A stretch of 64,000 bases of DNA from Carnobacterium divergens (lineage in GTDB: Bacteria > Bacillota > Bacilli > Lactobacillales > Carnobacteriaceae). The notes beneath the pieces were generated by a model. That model ran no database searches. It was not told where the DNA came from and saw nothing but the letters and a program-made list of their open reading frames with translations. Positions 34,893-43,248 of this stretch are shown one piece after another. Position 1 is the stretch's first letter. Every line of letters starts with the position of its first letter. Made by a program: the position numbers and the translations under genes. Where the stretch lies: contig NZ_LT992558.1 of assembly GCF_900258435.1 (NCBI RefSeq), positions 2,557,889 through 2,621,888 on the forward strand. The letters are read 5' to 3'.

Positions 34893-35479
34893 TATTTTAC
34901 TACATTCACATCAATTGCTTGATAGAAAGCTTTGTCAGTATCTCCGATATTCCATACTGCTAAAATAACATGATATCCCGTACGGTCTGATGGGATTGTT
35001 ACCATTTGTGTAGGGTCTACAACTGGCAATGCTCCATTGTCATTTTGTTCAGTTACCAATTCAAAATTTTTGATATCTAATGGTTGATTTGGGTCCCAAC
35101 CTTGTTTAGTCATGTAGTAGTCCCAAGATTTAGTTGAATGAACTGCCGTTAAATGCCAAGTAAATGGTTGTACACCTGTTTTAATATCTGTTTTATGCCA
35201 TCTTTCAGCTGTTTGTTCATCTAATAATGAAAAACGAGAAATTCCTGCACTTGCTAATTTACCAGTCATAAAAGTATTTTTGTAGTTTTCGACACTTTGT
35301 GGTTCATACGCGGCATCCCCAATATCTTTATTTAATGTTCCACCTAATTCAGTTCCTTTAAAAATGCGACTTGCAGGTGAAGAAACATAACCATGTGCTG
35401 AAGCTGTTGATGTGTATGCTGCAACTCCTCCTAATACCAATGTAACCGTTAAAACAAATTTCAATAGATTCTTTTTCAT
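34892..35479 (-). CDS. Secreted lytic polysaccharide monooxygenase (AA10), copy 1
   Basis: 195 residues. Signal peptide 1-28 is cleaved after TASA to expose His29 (HGYVSSPASR). His29 and His114 (TAVHSTKSW) form the copper histidine brace. A single catalytic domain with no extra chitin-binding module, ending DVNVVK. It cleaves crystalline chitin oxidatively outside the cell, as for CBP21-type enzymes. ATG 35479 is preferred over GTG 35485 because AGGAGAAG lies upstream. A near-identical-length paralogue lies 365 bases upstream. Ungapped alignment of the two shows the same histidines and tail. Confidence 0.93.
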   Translation of the reverse strand: MKKNLLKFVLTVTLVLGGVAAYTSTASAHGYVSSPASRIFKGTELGGTLNKDIGDAAYEPQSVENYKNTFMTGKLASAGISRFSLLDEQTAERWHKTDIKTGVQPFTWHLTAVHSTKSWDYYMTKQGWDPNQPLDIKNFELVTEQNDNGALPVVDPTQMVTIPSDRTGYHVILAVWNIGDTDKAFYQAIDVNVVK

Positions 35480-35844
35480 AATCACTTCTCCTCTTATTCT
35501 ATTTTGTTACTTTTTAAGAATAGCACACCTATATTTTTATAATTATAAAAATTAAATTATTTTTATTTTTTATTTAACACTTAATTTTTATTGTCATTAG
35601 ACCAATTTAACACTATAGTCTCGTTCTTTATTTTTTAAGGATTGTACATCATTTTTTTTAACGGATTTTATCATTTATCTAACTCTTTTTATGCCACTTC
35701 ATTCTTTTTTATTTCGAAATGAAAATACCAATTTTTATATAACATCGACATATAAATTAAATTATGATTAAAAACAGCAACTTTAGTTTATTATTTTTAT
35801 GTAAAAAAATGCCATCTCTACTTAAGAAATGGCATTATCGTAGT
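35480..35844. promoter_or_regulatory. AT-rich region between the two LPMO genes
   Basis: No gene. It contains the terminator of LPMO copy 2 at 35808-35836 (AATGCCAT/ATGGCATT, with T-run on the minus strand). The rest is a very AT-rich promoter region for copy 1. Separate terminators imply separate transcripts for the two copies. Confidence 0.55.
35808..35836 (-). terminator. Terminator of LPMO copy 2
   Basis: 8-bp stem AATGCCAT/ATGGCATT with a 13-base loop and TTTTTTT after it on the minus strand. Confidence 0.7.
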
Positions 35845-36432
35845 TTATTTTACAACATTTACATCAATCGCTTGGTAGAATGCATTTACCGTGTCATTGA
35901 TTGTCCATACTGCATAGATTACATGATAGCCTGTGCGATTTGCTGGAATGGTTACATTGTGGGTAGTTGGTGAAGTCGGAATCGCACCATTATCATTCAC
36001 TTGACCAATTAAATCAAAGTTTTTAATGTCTAATGGTTGATTTGGGTTCCAGCCTTCTTTTGTCATAAAGTATTTCCAATTAGTTGTGCTGTGTTTTGCT
36101 GTTAATGTCCACGTAATAGGTTGAACGCCTGTTTTAATGTCTGTTTTATGCCATCTTGTTGCGGTTTGTTCATCTAGCGGTGCAAATTGTGTTAAACCAG
36201 CACTTGCTAATTTACCAGAAATAAAAGTGTTTTTTAATGTTTCAATACTTTGTGGTTCCCATTGAGCTTGTCCAACATTTGCGTTTAAATTACCACCTAA
36301 GTTACTGCCTTTATAGGCACGACTGCCTGGTGATGATACATATCCATGTGCCGATGCTGAAGCTGTGAAAATACCTAATCCCCCAACAACTAATGCTGCC
36401 ACCAAAATAAATTTTATCAACCGATTCTTCAT
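35845..36432 (-). CDS. Secreted lytic polysaccharide monooxygenase (AA10), copy 2
   Basis: 195 residues. Signal peptide 1-28 (cleaved after ASASA) exposes His29. The second copper ligand is His114 (TAKHSTTNW). YFMTKEGWNPNQPL and the DVNVVK tail are shared with copy 1. A single AA10 domain, probably acting on chitin. It aligns with copy 1 without gaps, with differences scattered over the surface (for example GQAQWEP versus GDAAYEP), so the pair is a duplication that has since diverged. ATG 36432 follows AGGAGATG. It lies upstream of copy 1 with its own terminator. Confidence 0.93.
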   Translation of the reverse strand: MKNRLIKFILVAALVVGGLGIFTASASAHGYVSSPGSRAYKGSNLGGNLNANVGQAQWEPQSIETLKNTFISGKLASAGLTQFAPLDEQTATRWHKTDIKTGVQPITWTLTAKHSTTNWKYFMTKEGWNPNQPLDIKNFDLIGQVNDNGAIPTSPTTHNVTIPANRTGYHVIYAVWTINDTVNAFYQAIDVNVVK

Positions 36433-36603
36433 TAAAACATCTCCTCTTCCTATTTTTTGTTTCCGCTTACAAATTGAATATTAACATAATGTTATAATGT
36501 TGTCTAAAGATACCCTTTGATTTATTCATTCTTTTTAAGTAGTTAAAAGTATATTTATGTAATCACAATTATACCAATTATGATTAATTAGACAGGTATA
36601 AAA

Positions 36604-36639
36604 AAAGATATCCCTCTAAACCTGATAGGGAATATCTTT
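36604..36639 (-). terminator. Terminator of the HAD phosphatase gene
   Basis: Stem AAAGATAT-CCCT with complement (one bulge), followed on the minus strand by TTTTTTATA. Confidence 0.7.
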
Positions 36640-36644
36640 CACTG

Positions 36645-37487
36645 TTAGATTAATTGGTATTTTTTAAAACTTTGATAGATACCATCTCGATTGTGTGTTG
36701 CAGTCACATCATCTGCAATTCTTTTTAACTCCTCACTTGCATTTCCCATTGCTACTCCAACATTTACCAACTCAAACATTTCAATATCATTATGAGCATC
36801 GCCATAGGCCATGGTTCTTGAAACCTCTTCCTTAAGGTGTTCAAGCAATTGAGTAATCGCAACTCCTTTGTGAATTCCTTTCAAGACGATTTCGCCACTG
36901 TCTTTTCCAAAAACAGGAACCGTACTTCGCATCACATTAAATTCAGTCCCAAATTTTTCTTGAACCACTTCAAAAGGAACTTGATTGTTGATAAAGGAAA
37001 CTTTATTAATAGTAGAATAATCGATAGAATCATTTTTTTCAGTCAAATAACTACAAAAGACATCTAAGGTTGATCTTAAACTTTGATAATCCTCACTTGC
37101 TTGATTTATGTCCGAAAAGACAATTTCATTCATTGTTGTTACACAGTTTAAGCTAGAAAATAACCCATCATTTGACTCTAAATAATAAGCCACACCATTT
37201 TCATCTAAAAAATCAATTAAATCTAACATTGTCTCTTCTTTAAATTTCAAATGACTTAGAACTTCACCATTGCTTTCAACATATCCTCCGCCAGCTCCTA
37301 TTAAGCCATCAAAGCCAATCGACATGATTTCTTCATTAAGCTCTGATTTTGAACGTCCTGTACATAAATAGACCAAATGCCCTTTCTTTCTTGCTGCTTT
37401 AATCGCCGTTGTAGCTGACTCTGGTACACGTCCAGTATCGTCACAAAGCGTCCCATCTACATCTATAAAAATAATCTTATGACTCAT
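36645..37487 (-). CDS. Cof-type HAD phosphatase
   Basis: 280 residues. Motif I DVDGTLCDD (about 8-16), motif II CTGRS near 42, a cap domain in the middle, and motif III/IV GDAHNDIEMFE near 229. This is the Cof subfamily of cytosolic sugar-phosphate or flavin-phosphate phosphatases; the substrate is unknown. ATG 37487 follows TGGGGAGA. The upstream promoter (37531-37559) shares its layout with that of the GH4 gene at 57194. Confidence 0.9.
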   Translation of the reverse strand: MSHKIIFIDVDGTLCDDTGRVPESATTAIKAARKKGHLVYLCTGRSKSELNEEIMSIGFDGLIGAGGGYVESNGEVLSHLKFKEETMLDLIDFLDENGVAYYLESNDGLFSSLNCVTTMNEIVFSDINQASEDYQSLRSTLDVFCSYLTEKNDSIDYSTINKVSFINNQVPFEVVQEKFGTEFNVMRSTVPVFGKDSGEIVLKGIHKGVAITQLLEHLKEEVSRTMAYGDAHNDIEMFELVNVGVAMGNASEELKRIADDVTATHNRDGIYQSFKKYQLI

Positions 37488-37530
37488 TTTGTCTCCCCAT
37501 CTCTAAAGTTAATCGTCTCTTTGTTTCTAC

Positions 37531-37559
37531 TATAAAGTATGGGATGCATTTCATGTCAA
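37531..37559 (-). promoter_or_regulatory. Promoter of the HAD phosphatase gene
   Basis: On the minus strand: TTGACA (37554-37559), 17-bp spacer, TTTATA (37531-37536). The spacer holds ATGCAT at 37544-37549, seven bases from the -10. Confidence 0.6.
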
Positions 37560-37573
37560 GCATTCATTTGGTA

Positions 37574-38257
37574 TCAATGATACAGCAGGTCATGAATAAT
37601 CTCTTTTTTACTCATTTTACTTGGGAAGAACGTCGGCCAATTAGTCATTTCCGTCAACAACGCTTCGTGACTCTCATTTCCCATGTAGATATGAAAATGA
37701 CCACTCTTATGAGGTTCTATAAGGTGATCGCTAAATTGAACATACTTTGGAGCCTGTGTTTCTTCTGTCTTAGAAGTAAAAAGATAACGAACTCCTTTTT
37801 TTCCCGATTCATAGGTTAAAATTTGATAGCCTGCAGATTCATACTCTGCCTCTTGCCACTCACCATCAATAAAATAAGCAATTTTATTAGCGTAAATGTC
37901 AATGGAATCTACATTTGATTTGTATCCTGCTTCATAATATTTTTTGTATTCATCGACAGTTTTATCCCCCGTCTTAGCTTTTTCTTTAAATACTTCCTCT
38001 AGTGAACCATCCACTAAATAGGGATAAATCGATTTCCAAGAGCCTTGCCAATCTGAAATGGAACGTTCTTTGACTTCATTATCTTCAAAAATTCCCTCGC
38101 TTGCTTTTGTGGCGTGATGATGAGTGTGTGTTTCGGTTTCTTTTTTTTCTAATTGACTAGAAGACGTCTCAGTTTTGTTTGTTTTTTCATTTTTCATACA
38201 TCCCGCACTTACAATTGCAACTATCATTACTAAAACCAATGCCATCTTTTTTTTCAT
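37574..38257 (-). CDS. ZinT-like metal-binding lipoprotein
   Basis: 227 residues. An N-terminal signal sequence with a lipobox-like VSAGC (Cys20; Ser at -3 is atypical), a His-rich linker THTHHH near 43-48, then the ZinT/YodA domain (ISDWQGSWKSIYPYL ... KYYEAGYKSNVDSIDI ... HFHIYMG). It should capture zinc outside the membrane. It is the last gene of the Zur-controlled run rpsN, 45-aa protein, zinT-like. The gap to the small gene is 65 bases. The zinc importer itself is not adjacent. Confidence 0.88.
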   Translation of the reverse strand: MKKKMALVLVMIVAIVSAGCMKNEKTNKTETSSSQLEKKETETHTHHHATKASEGIFEDNEVKERSISDWQGSWKSIYPYLVDGSLEEVFKEKAKTGDKTVDEYKKYYEAGYKSNVDSIDIYANKIAYFIDGEWQEAEYESAGYQILTYESGKKGVRYLFTSKTEETQAPKYVQFSDHLIEPHKSGHFHIYMGNESHEALLTEMTNWPTFFPSKMSKKEIIHDLLYH

Positions 38258-38322
38258 AATGCTCCCCTTTTTAACTCTTGCTTGTTTTAGTGTCTTTGTT
38301 CGTTCAATTAATGCAACTAAAA

Positions 38323-38460
38323 TTATTTTGTCAGCTGTATCCCTTGTTTAGTTCTCTTTCTTTTATGTTCATGGATAAGTTTTAATGCTCTTTTTCGTGT
38401 TTTTCTATTTGTACTTTTAACTAAACGACGATAGGCGCTTGATAAATCTTGTTTTTCCAT
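38323..38460 (-). CDS. 45-aa basic protein in the zinc-starvation operon
   Basis: A short frame with ATG at 38460 and stop at 38323, encoding MEKQDLSSAYRRLVKSTNRK and a further 25 residues ending GIQLTK. It is 45 residues with about a third Lys or Arg, and a ribosome site GGAGAGACTC precedes it. It lies between rpsN (49 bases) and the ZinT-like gene (65 bases) on one strand behind a Zur box. The basic composition suggests RNA or ribosome association. I do not firmly recognise the family; I believe short proteins like it are sometimes labelled putative metal homeostasis proteins. Confidence 0.65.
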   Translation of the reverse strand: MEKQDLSSAYRRLVKSTNRKTRKRALKLIHEHKRKRTKQGIQLTK

Positions 38461-38509
38461 ATAGAGTCTCTCCTGTCATTTTATTATATTGTGACTACCT
38501 AAAAATAGT

Positions 38510-38779
38510 CTACCAGCTTGCTTTTTTCACACCTGGAATTTGACCCTTCAATGCCAATTCTCGAAAGTTAATTCTCGATAAGCCAAATTTGCGTAAATAT
38601 CCTCTGGGACGGCCATCTAGTTGATCTCGATTTCTTAAGCGATTCGGATTTGAATCTTTTGGTAATTTTGCTAAGGCTTGATAATTTTTTTGTTTTTTTA
38701 ATTCTTTACGAATTAAGGCATAGTCACGAACCAGTTGACGTTGTTTTTCTGCTTTTACTATTTTTGATTTTTTTGCCAT
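38510..38779 (-). CDS. rpsN: Zinc-independent 30S ribosomal protein S14 paralogue
   Basis: 89 residues, the longer C-minus form of S14: the CxxC zinc-binding pairs of the short form are absent and the RxxRCRxxGRPRG region reads [22 protein letters not shown]. Such paralogues replace the zinc-containing S14 when zinc is scarce, freeing zinc. A Zur box overlaps the start region of its promoter (38822-38842). ATG 38779 follows AAAGGAGAG. First gene of the operon. Confidence 0.95.
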   Translation of the reverse strand: MAKKSKIVKAEKQRQLVRDYALIRKELKKQKNYQALAKLPKDSNPNRLRNRDQLDGRPRGYLRKFGLSRINFRELALKGQIPGVKKASW

Positions 38780-38821
38780 TGTCTTCTCTCCTTTAATAAT
38801 TAAATTTCCTTTATTAGATTT

Positions 38822-38842
38822 AAATCGTAATCGTTACGCTTT
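38822..38842. promoter_or_regulatory. Zur box of the rpsN operon
   Basis: Half-sites AAATCGTAA and TTACGCTTT separated by TCG. The known Zur palindrome of Bacillus has AAATCGTAA and TTACGATTT about a 3-base centre, so this has one mismatch. It lies just downstream of the -10 of the rpsN promoter, where a bound repressor would block transcription. Confidence 0.85.
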
Positions 38843-38853
38843 ATGTTTTTATC

Positions 38854-38882
38854 ATACTATCATGTTGATTTTTAATTGTCAA
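38854..38882 (-). promoter_or_regulatory. rpsN: Promoter of the rpsN-zinT operon
   Basis: On the minus strand: TTGACA (38877-38882), 17-bp spacer, TAGTAT (38854-38859). The Zur box follows 11 bases downstream, overlapping the expected transcription start. Confidence 0.7.
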
Positions 38883-38918
38883 CTACTACCTTTCTCTTAT
38901 TGCTTAGAAATAAAACCT

Positions 38919-38953
38919 AAAAAAGCACAGTTTTTAAACAAACTGTGCTTCTT
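38919..38953 (-). terminator. Terminator of the 63-aa gene
   Basis: Stem AAGCACAGTTT and complement with a 6-base loop, T-run on the minus strand. Confidence 0.7.
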
Positions 38954-38960
38954 AATTAAA

Positions 38961-39152
38961 TTAATTTGCTGAATAAATATTGAAAAAGTCTGCTGCATTC
39001 CAACCGCCAATGTTTAGATACAAACGATCGCCTACATATTTTTCTCCTACAACTTTATACTTATCTTGATTATTGATTTTTCCAATTACGATAGCGTTTG
39101 GATTCGATGGATCATCATATAGTGGAAGTGGATTTTCAATTGAAAAATTCAT
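38961..39152 (-). CDS. Small 63-aa protein, SH3-like beta fold?
   Basis: 63 residues with no signal peptide. Sequence NPLPLYDDPSNPNAIVIGKI then DKYKVVGEKYVGDRLYLNIGG looks like a small beta-barrel of the bacterial SH3 type, as used in cell-wall binding modules, but it is too short for certainty. ATG 39152 follows AAAGGAATTGG, and a terminator follows. It could be a remnant of a larger wall protein, or a stand-alone peptide. Confidence 0.5.
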   Translation of the reverse strand: MNFSIENPLPLYDDPSNPNAIVIGKINNQDKYKVVGEKYVGDRLYLNIGGWNAADFFNIYSAN

Positions 39153-39353
39153 TTTATTCCAATTCCTTTCAATAACATTTTTTTCAGGGAATATTCTCTT
39201 TAACTATCTTTTATCCATAATAGTGATCAGTTATTATCTTAATACCTATTCTATCTTCCTTTCTTCAGTCACACCTCTCTAAATTCTTGTTATTCTCTTT
39301 CAAGATATCGTCACTTTTCTTTCAAAAGTCTTTTTGAGGTGTATTTTAATTCA

Positions 39354-39393
39354 AAAAACAGGCAATTGCAGTCTACTTAGACCGCAATTGCCT
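39354..39393 (-). terminator. Terminator of the pot operon
   Basis: Stem AGGCAATTGC/GCAATTGCCT with further inner pairing (TCTA/TAGA), followed on the minus strand by TGTTTTTTG. Confidence 0.75.
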
Positions 39394-39399
39394 ATTTTT

Positions 39400-40473
39400 T
39401 TATTTTCGGTACATCTTAAACTCTAAAAACAAATCATTGTAAATCGCTAAATAGTCCGCACCTAAATCTTGATACACTTCTAGATGGGACATCGTTTCAT
39501 CACTTGGATAAAACTGTTTATCATTTGCGATTTCTTTTGGTAGATACTTCATGGCATCCTTATTCGGCGTAGAATAGCCAATATATTCTGCATTTTGTGC
39601 TGCATTTTTAGGCTCTAGCATAAAATTAATGAAGGCGTAGGCTCCTTCTTTATTTTTAGCGGTTTTAGGAATAACAAAATTATCAAACCAAAGATTAGAG
39701 CCTTCACTTGGAATCACGTAATGCAGATGTTCATTGTTGTCTAACATTTCACTGGCTTCTCCAGAAAAAGTCACTGCAGCAGCACTTTCTTCTTGAATCA
39801 TATACATTTTAATTTCGTCGGCTACGATGGCTTTGACATTTGGGGTTAAGGTACTTAATTTTGCTGCAGCCTCGTCTAGCTCCGTTTGGTTTTTACTATT
39901 TAGAGAATAGCCTAAACTATTTAACGACAGCCCCATTACTTCTCTAGCACCATCAATCAACATTAAATTATTTTTTAGTTCTGGTCGCCATAAATCATTC
40001 CAATGTTGCATATCACTCGCTTTTATATATTTATCATTGTAAATAATTCCTAACGTTCCCCAAAAATAAGGAATCGAATAGGTATTTTTTTGATCGAAAG
40101 CTAAATCCATAAAACGCGGGTCGATATGGTTTAGACCTTTGATCTTTGATTTGTCTAGCGGAACTAACATCTTTTCTTTGATCATTTTTTGAATCATATA
40201 TTCGCTAGGAATTGTTAAATCATAGGCGGTTCCACCTTGTTTGATTTTTGTAAACATCGCTTCATTTGAATCAAATGTTTCATAGGAAATTTTATAGTTT
40301 GTTTCTTTTTCAAATTTCTTTATTAAAGAGGGGTCAATGTAATCTCCCCAGTTATAGAGGGTAATCGTATTGTTCCCTGAAAATCCTTGTGCTTTTTCTA
40401 AATGCTTTGCATAGGCGTAAAGTCCACCACATAGAATTAAAATGGCTGCGATTAAGGTTCCTAATTTTTTCAT
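39400..40473 (-). CDS. potD: Spermidine/putrescine-binding protein PotD
   Basis: 357 residues, the extracellular solute receptor of the polyamine ABC importer. TLYNWGDYIDPSLIKKFEKE near 38-57, the ligand-site segment YSIPYFWGTLGIIYN and FIEFMLEP-like FINFMLEPKNA are family-typical. The N-terminal hydrophobic segment LIAAILILCGGLYAYA lacks a proper lipobox (Leu at -1), so it may stay anchored by an uncleaved helix. Its start overlaps the potC stop by 4 bases. Last gene of the operon. Confidence 0.94.
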   Translation of the reverse strand: MKKLGTLIAAILILCGGLYAYAKHLEKAQGFSGNNTITLYNWGDYIDPSLIKKFEKETNYKISYETFDSNEAMFTKIKQGGTAYDLTIPSEYMIQKMIKEKMLVPLDKSKIKGLNHIDPRFMDLAFDQKNTYSIPYFWGTLGIIYNDKYIKASDMQHWNDLWRPELKNNLMLIDGAREVMGLSLNSLGYSLNSKNQTELDEAAAKLSTLTPNVKAIVADEIKMYMIQEESAAAVTFSGEASEMLDNNEHLHYVIPSEGSNLWFDNFVIPKTAKNKEGAYAFINFMLEPKNAAQNAEYIGYSTPNKDAMKYLPKEIANDKQFYPSDETMSHLEVYQDLGADYLAIYNDLFLEFKMYRK

Positions 40474-41303
40474 ATCATATCCACCGCCTCAGCATGCTGC
40501 TTATGTCTTAGCTTTTGTTTTTTGCTGTAGTTGTGTTGTTGAATAAAATAATAACCTGAAACTAATGCTAGTGAGAAAACAAACATCAAGGCACTTAATG
40601 CGTTGATTTCTAAACTAACCCCTTGTCTGGCCCGTGAATAAATTTCTACAGACAACGTACTAAATCCATTTCCTGTTACGAAAAAAGTCACTGCAAAGTC
40701 ATCAAGCGAATAGGTAAAAGCCATAAAAAAGCCTGCTAAAATACCTGGCGTGATACTTGGCAAAACAATACGACTTAGCACTTGAAGGCTATTTGCTCCT
40801 AAATCTCGCGCAGCCATAATCATCGAGTCATTCATTTCTTGCATTTTTGGCAAGACCATTAGCACAACAATTGGAATGCTAAAGGCAATGTGAGAAAGCA
40901 AAACTGAACCAAACCCTAGTCCTAAACCTAAAAAGGTAAAGAAAATCAAAAAGCTTGCCCCAATGATAACGTCAGGAGAAACCATCAAAATATTATTGAA
41001 GCTAAGCAACGTATTTCTTGTTTTTCTGTTTTTTGTATAATAAATGCCCATTGCCCCAAACGTTCCAATCATCGTTGCAATCAATGCTGACAGAAAGGCT
41101 ACCAATAAGGTATTCAAGACAATGGTAATCAACCGTTTGTCTTCAAAAACCGCTAAATAATGTTCCCAAGTAAAGCCTGAGAAGCCATTCATATCACCGC
41201 CTGCGTTAAAGGAATAAAAAATCAAATAAAAGATGGGCGCATACAATAAACTAAAAACAGCGATTAAATACAAATTTGAACCTTTTAACAAGCCTTTTTT
41301 CAT
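40470..41303 (-). CDS. potC: Polyamine ABC transporter permease PotC
   Basis: 277 residues with six membrane helices and the ABC permease EAA-type loop AARDLGANSLQVLSRIVLPSITPGI (about 157-181), which docks with PotA. Forms the channel with PotB. The start overlaps potB by 4 bases (ATGA), and the C-terminal tail is basic (KQKLRHKQ). Typical length for PotC (about 260-280). Confidence 0.94.
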   Translation of the reverse strand: MKKGLLKGSNLYLIAVFSLLYAPIFYLIFYSFNAGGDMNGFSGFTWEHYLAVFEDKRLITIVLNTLLVAFLSALIATMIGTFGAMGIYYTKNRKTRNTLLSFNNILMVSPDVIIGASFLIFFTFLGLGLGFGSVLLSHIAFSIPIVVLMVLPKMQEMNDSMIMAARDLGANSLQVLSRIVLPSITPGILAGFFMAFTYSLDDFAVTFFVTGNGFSTLSVEIYSRARQGVSLEINALSALMFVFSLALVSGYYFIQQHNYSKKQKLRHKQHAEAVDMI

Positions 41304-42115
41304 TTAAGTTTGCCCCCTTTTTTTTTCTTCTCCCCTGTTAAGAGCATAATGAAGACCATGGCAACAATTAAAACCACGCCAATCGTTGAACCCATCCCCC
41401 AGTTTTGTGTTACTAAGAAATGTTGCTCAATTGCCGTTCCAAGGGTAATCACTCGATTCCCCCCAATTAAACGCGTTAGCATAAATAAGGATAGTGAAGG
41501 AATAAAGACTGCTTGAACACCACTTTTCACACCGTTTAGTGTTAAAGGAAAAATAACTCGTCTAAAGGTTTCAAAATTATTCGCCCCTAGATCACGGCTA
41601 GCGCTAATATAAGAAGGGTTCAATTCTTCAATTGCATTAAAAATTGGCAAAATCATAAAAGGCAGTTCAATATAGGCTGCAACAAACATAAAGCTCACGT
41701 CTGTAAATAAAATTTGATGTCTGCCAATGCCAATAAATTCTAAAAAGTGATTGACGCTCCCATTCATGCTAAATATTCCAATAAAAGCATAAGCCTTCAA
41801 AAGCAAATTAATCCAAGTCGGCAAAATAATCAACATTAGCCACAATTGCTTGTGCTTCGTTTTATTTAAAAAATACGCCGTAGGATAGCTAATTAATAAC
41901 GTAAATAAGGTAATTAAAAAGGCATACCAAACGGAATTAAAGGTCATTTTTAAATACGTACCTGAAGTAAAATACGTTTGATAATTTTCCAGCGTAAACT
42001 GACCCTCTACATTGAAAAAAGATTGATATAAAATCAATAATAGCGGGGCAATTACAAATAGCACTAGCCAAAAAACATAGGGAATAAAATAAAACGTTTT
42101 TGTTTGCTTTGTCAT
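41300..42115 (-). CDS. potB: Polyamine ABC transporter permease PotB
   Basis: 271 residues with six membrane helices. The docking loop is SASRDLGANNFETFRRVIFP near residue 170. It pairs with PotC in the membrane. It begins 11 bases after the potA stop, with an AGGAGGGG ribosome site. A Lys-rich tail GEKKKKGGKLK ends the protein. Part of the operon regulator-potA-potB-potC-potD. Confidence 0.94.
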   Translation of the reverse strand: MTKQTKTFYFIPYVFWLVLFVIAPLLLILYQSFFNVEGQFTLENYQTYFTSGTYLKMTFNSVWYAFLITLFTLLISYPTAYFLNKTKHKQLWLMLIILPTWINLLLKAYAFIGIFSMNGSVNHFLEFIGIGRHQILFTDVSFMFVAAYIELPFMILPIFNAIEELNPSYISASRDLGANNFETFRRVIFPLTLNGVKSGVQAVFIPSLSLFMLTRLIGGNRVITLGTAIEQHFLVTQNWGMGSTIGVVLIVAMVFIMLLTGEKKKKGGKLK

Positions 42116-42126
42116 AACACCCCTCC

Positions 42127-43221
42127 TTAATCTTCCTCGTAACTTTCTAAACGTGCATCAAATTCTTCTTCTGTCTCATTAAATCGCATAACATGAATAT
42201 CCTCTGCTTCAAAAAACAAGCCTACTTTTGCTCCAATTGTTGCTTTTTTAGTCGAATGAACCACCCATTCATTGGCTTCGCTATCGTGACAAATAATTTC
42301 ATAGTGAACACCGCGGAACAATTGTGTATCAACGGTTGCAACTAGTTTGCCTTTTTCAACCGATGTAATGGCTAAATCTTCTGGACGAATCACGATCTCA
42401 ACGGCTTCATTATCTCTCATCCCTGCATCCACACATTCAAAGGTATGCCCGACAAATTTCACTTCATAATCAGCCACCATATGACCTTTTACAATATTGC
42501 TTTCGCCAATAAAATTCGCAACAAAGCGGTTAATCGGTTCGTCATAAATATCCACTGGCGTTCCACTTTGAATAATTTCCCCTTTGTTCATCACAAAAAT
42601 CTCATCACTCATCGCCAAGGCTTCTTCTTGATCATGGGTCACAAATACAAATGTAATTCCTAAACGACGTTGCAGTGCTCTTAATTCATATTGCATTTCT
42701 GTTCTCAACTTTAAATCTAACGCGGATAAAGGTTCATCTAATAAAAGCACTTCTGGTTCGTTTACTAACGCCCTCGCAATGGCTACTCGCTGACGTTGAC
42801 CACCTGACATTTCACTAATCCCACGATTTTCATAACCAGATAATTGAACCATTTTTAGTACATCTTTTACTTTCTCTTTAATCAAAGTCTTATCCATTTT
42901 TTTAATCGTTAGCCCAAAAGCGATATTTTCAAAGACATTCATATGAGGAAATAACGCGTAGTCTTGGAAAACCGTATTTACTTTTCGCTTGTTTGCTGGA
43001 ACATCGTTAACCTTTTTTCCATCTAACAAAATCGTTCCTTCTGAGGCTTCAATAAACCCTGCAATCAATTTTAAAATCGTTGTTTTTCCACAACCAGATG
43101 GTCCTAATAAGGTATAAAATTTGCCACGTTCAATTTCAAAATCAATTTGCTTTAAAACCGGCTCATCCTCGTCGTATTGTTTCACCACATGTTCAAATGC
43201 GATAATTGAATTTTTTGTCAT
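42127..43221 (-). CDS. potA: Polyamine ABC transporter ATPase PotA
   Basis: 364 residues. Walker [10 protein letters not shown] (about 37-45), signature MSGGQRQR, Walker [12 protein letters not shown] and the switch His in FVTHDQEEA. The C-terminal ~120 residues are the regulatory TOBE/OB domain of the MalK type. Powers polyamine uptake from the cytosolic face. ATG 43221 follows AAAGGAGTTA, 27 bases after the regulator gene. Confidence 0.95.
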   Translation of the reverse strand: MTKNSIIAFEHVVKQYDEDEPVLKQIDFEIERGKFYTLLGPSGCGKTTILKLIAGFIEASEGTILLDGKKVNDVPANKRKVNTVFQDYALFPHMNVFENIAFGLTIKKMDKTLIKEKVKDVLKMVQLSGYENRGISEMSGGQRQRVAIARALVNEPEVLLLDEPLSALDLKLRTEMQYELRALQRRLGITFVFVTHDQEEALAMSDEIFVMNKGEIIQSGTPVDIYDEPINRFVANFIGESNIVKGHMVADYEVKFVGHTFECVDAGMRDNEAVEIVIRPEDLAITSVEKGKLVATVDTQLFRGVHYEIICHDSEANEWVVHSTKKATIGAKVGLFFEAEDIHVMRFNETEEEFDARLESYEED

Positions 43222-43248
43222 TTTAAATAACTCCTTTAAGTAATTTCT

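Noticed and set aside
40420-40473. Lipobox in PotD
   Set aside because: The only early Cys sits in LILCGG with Leu at -1, which does not fit the lipoprotein consensus.
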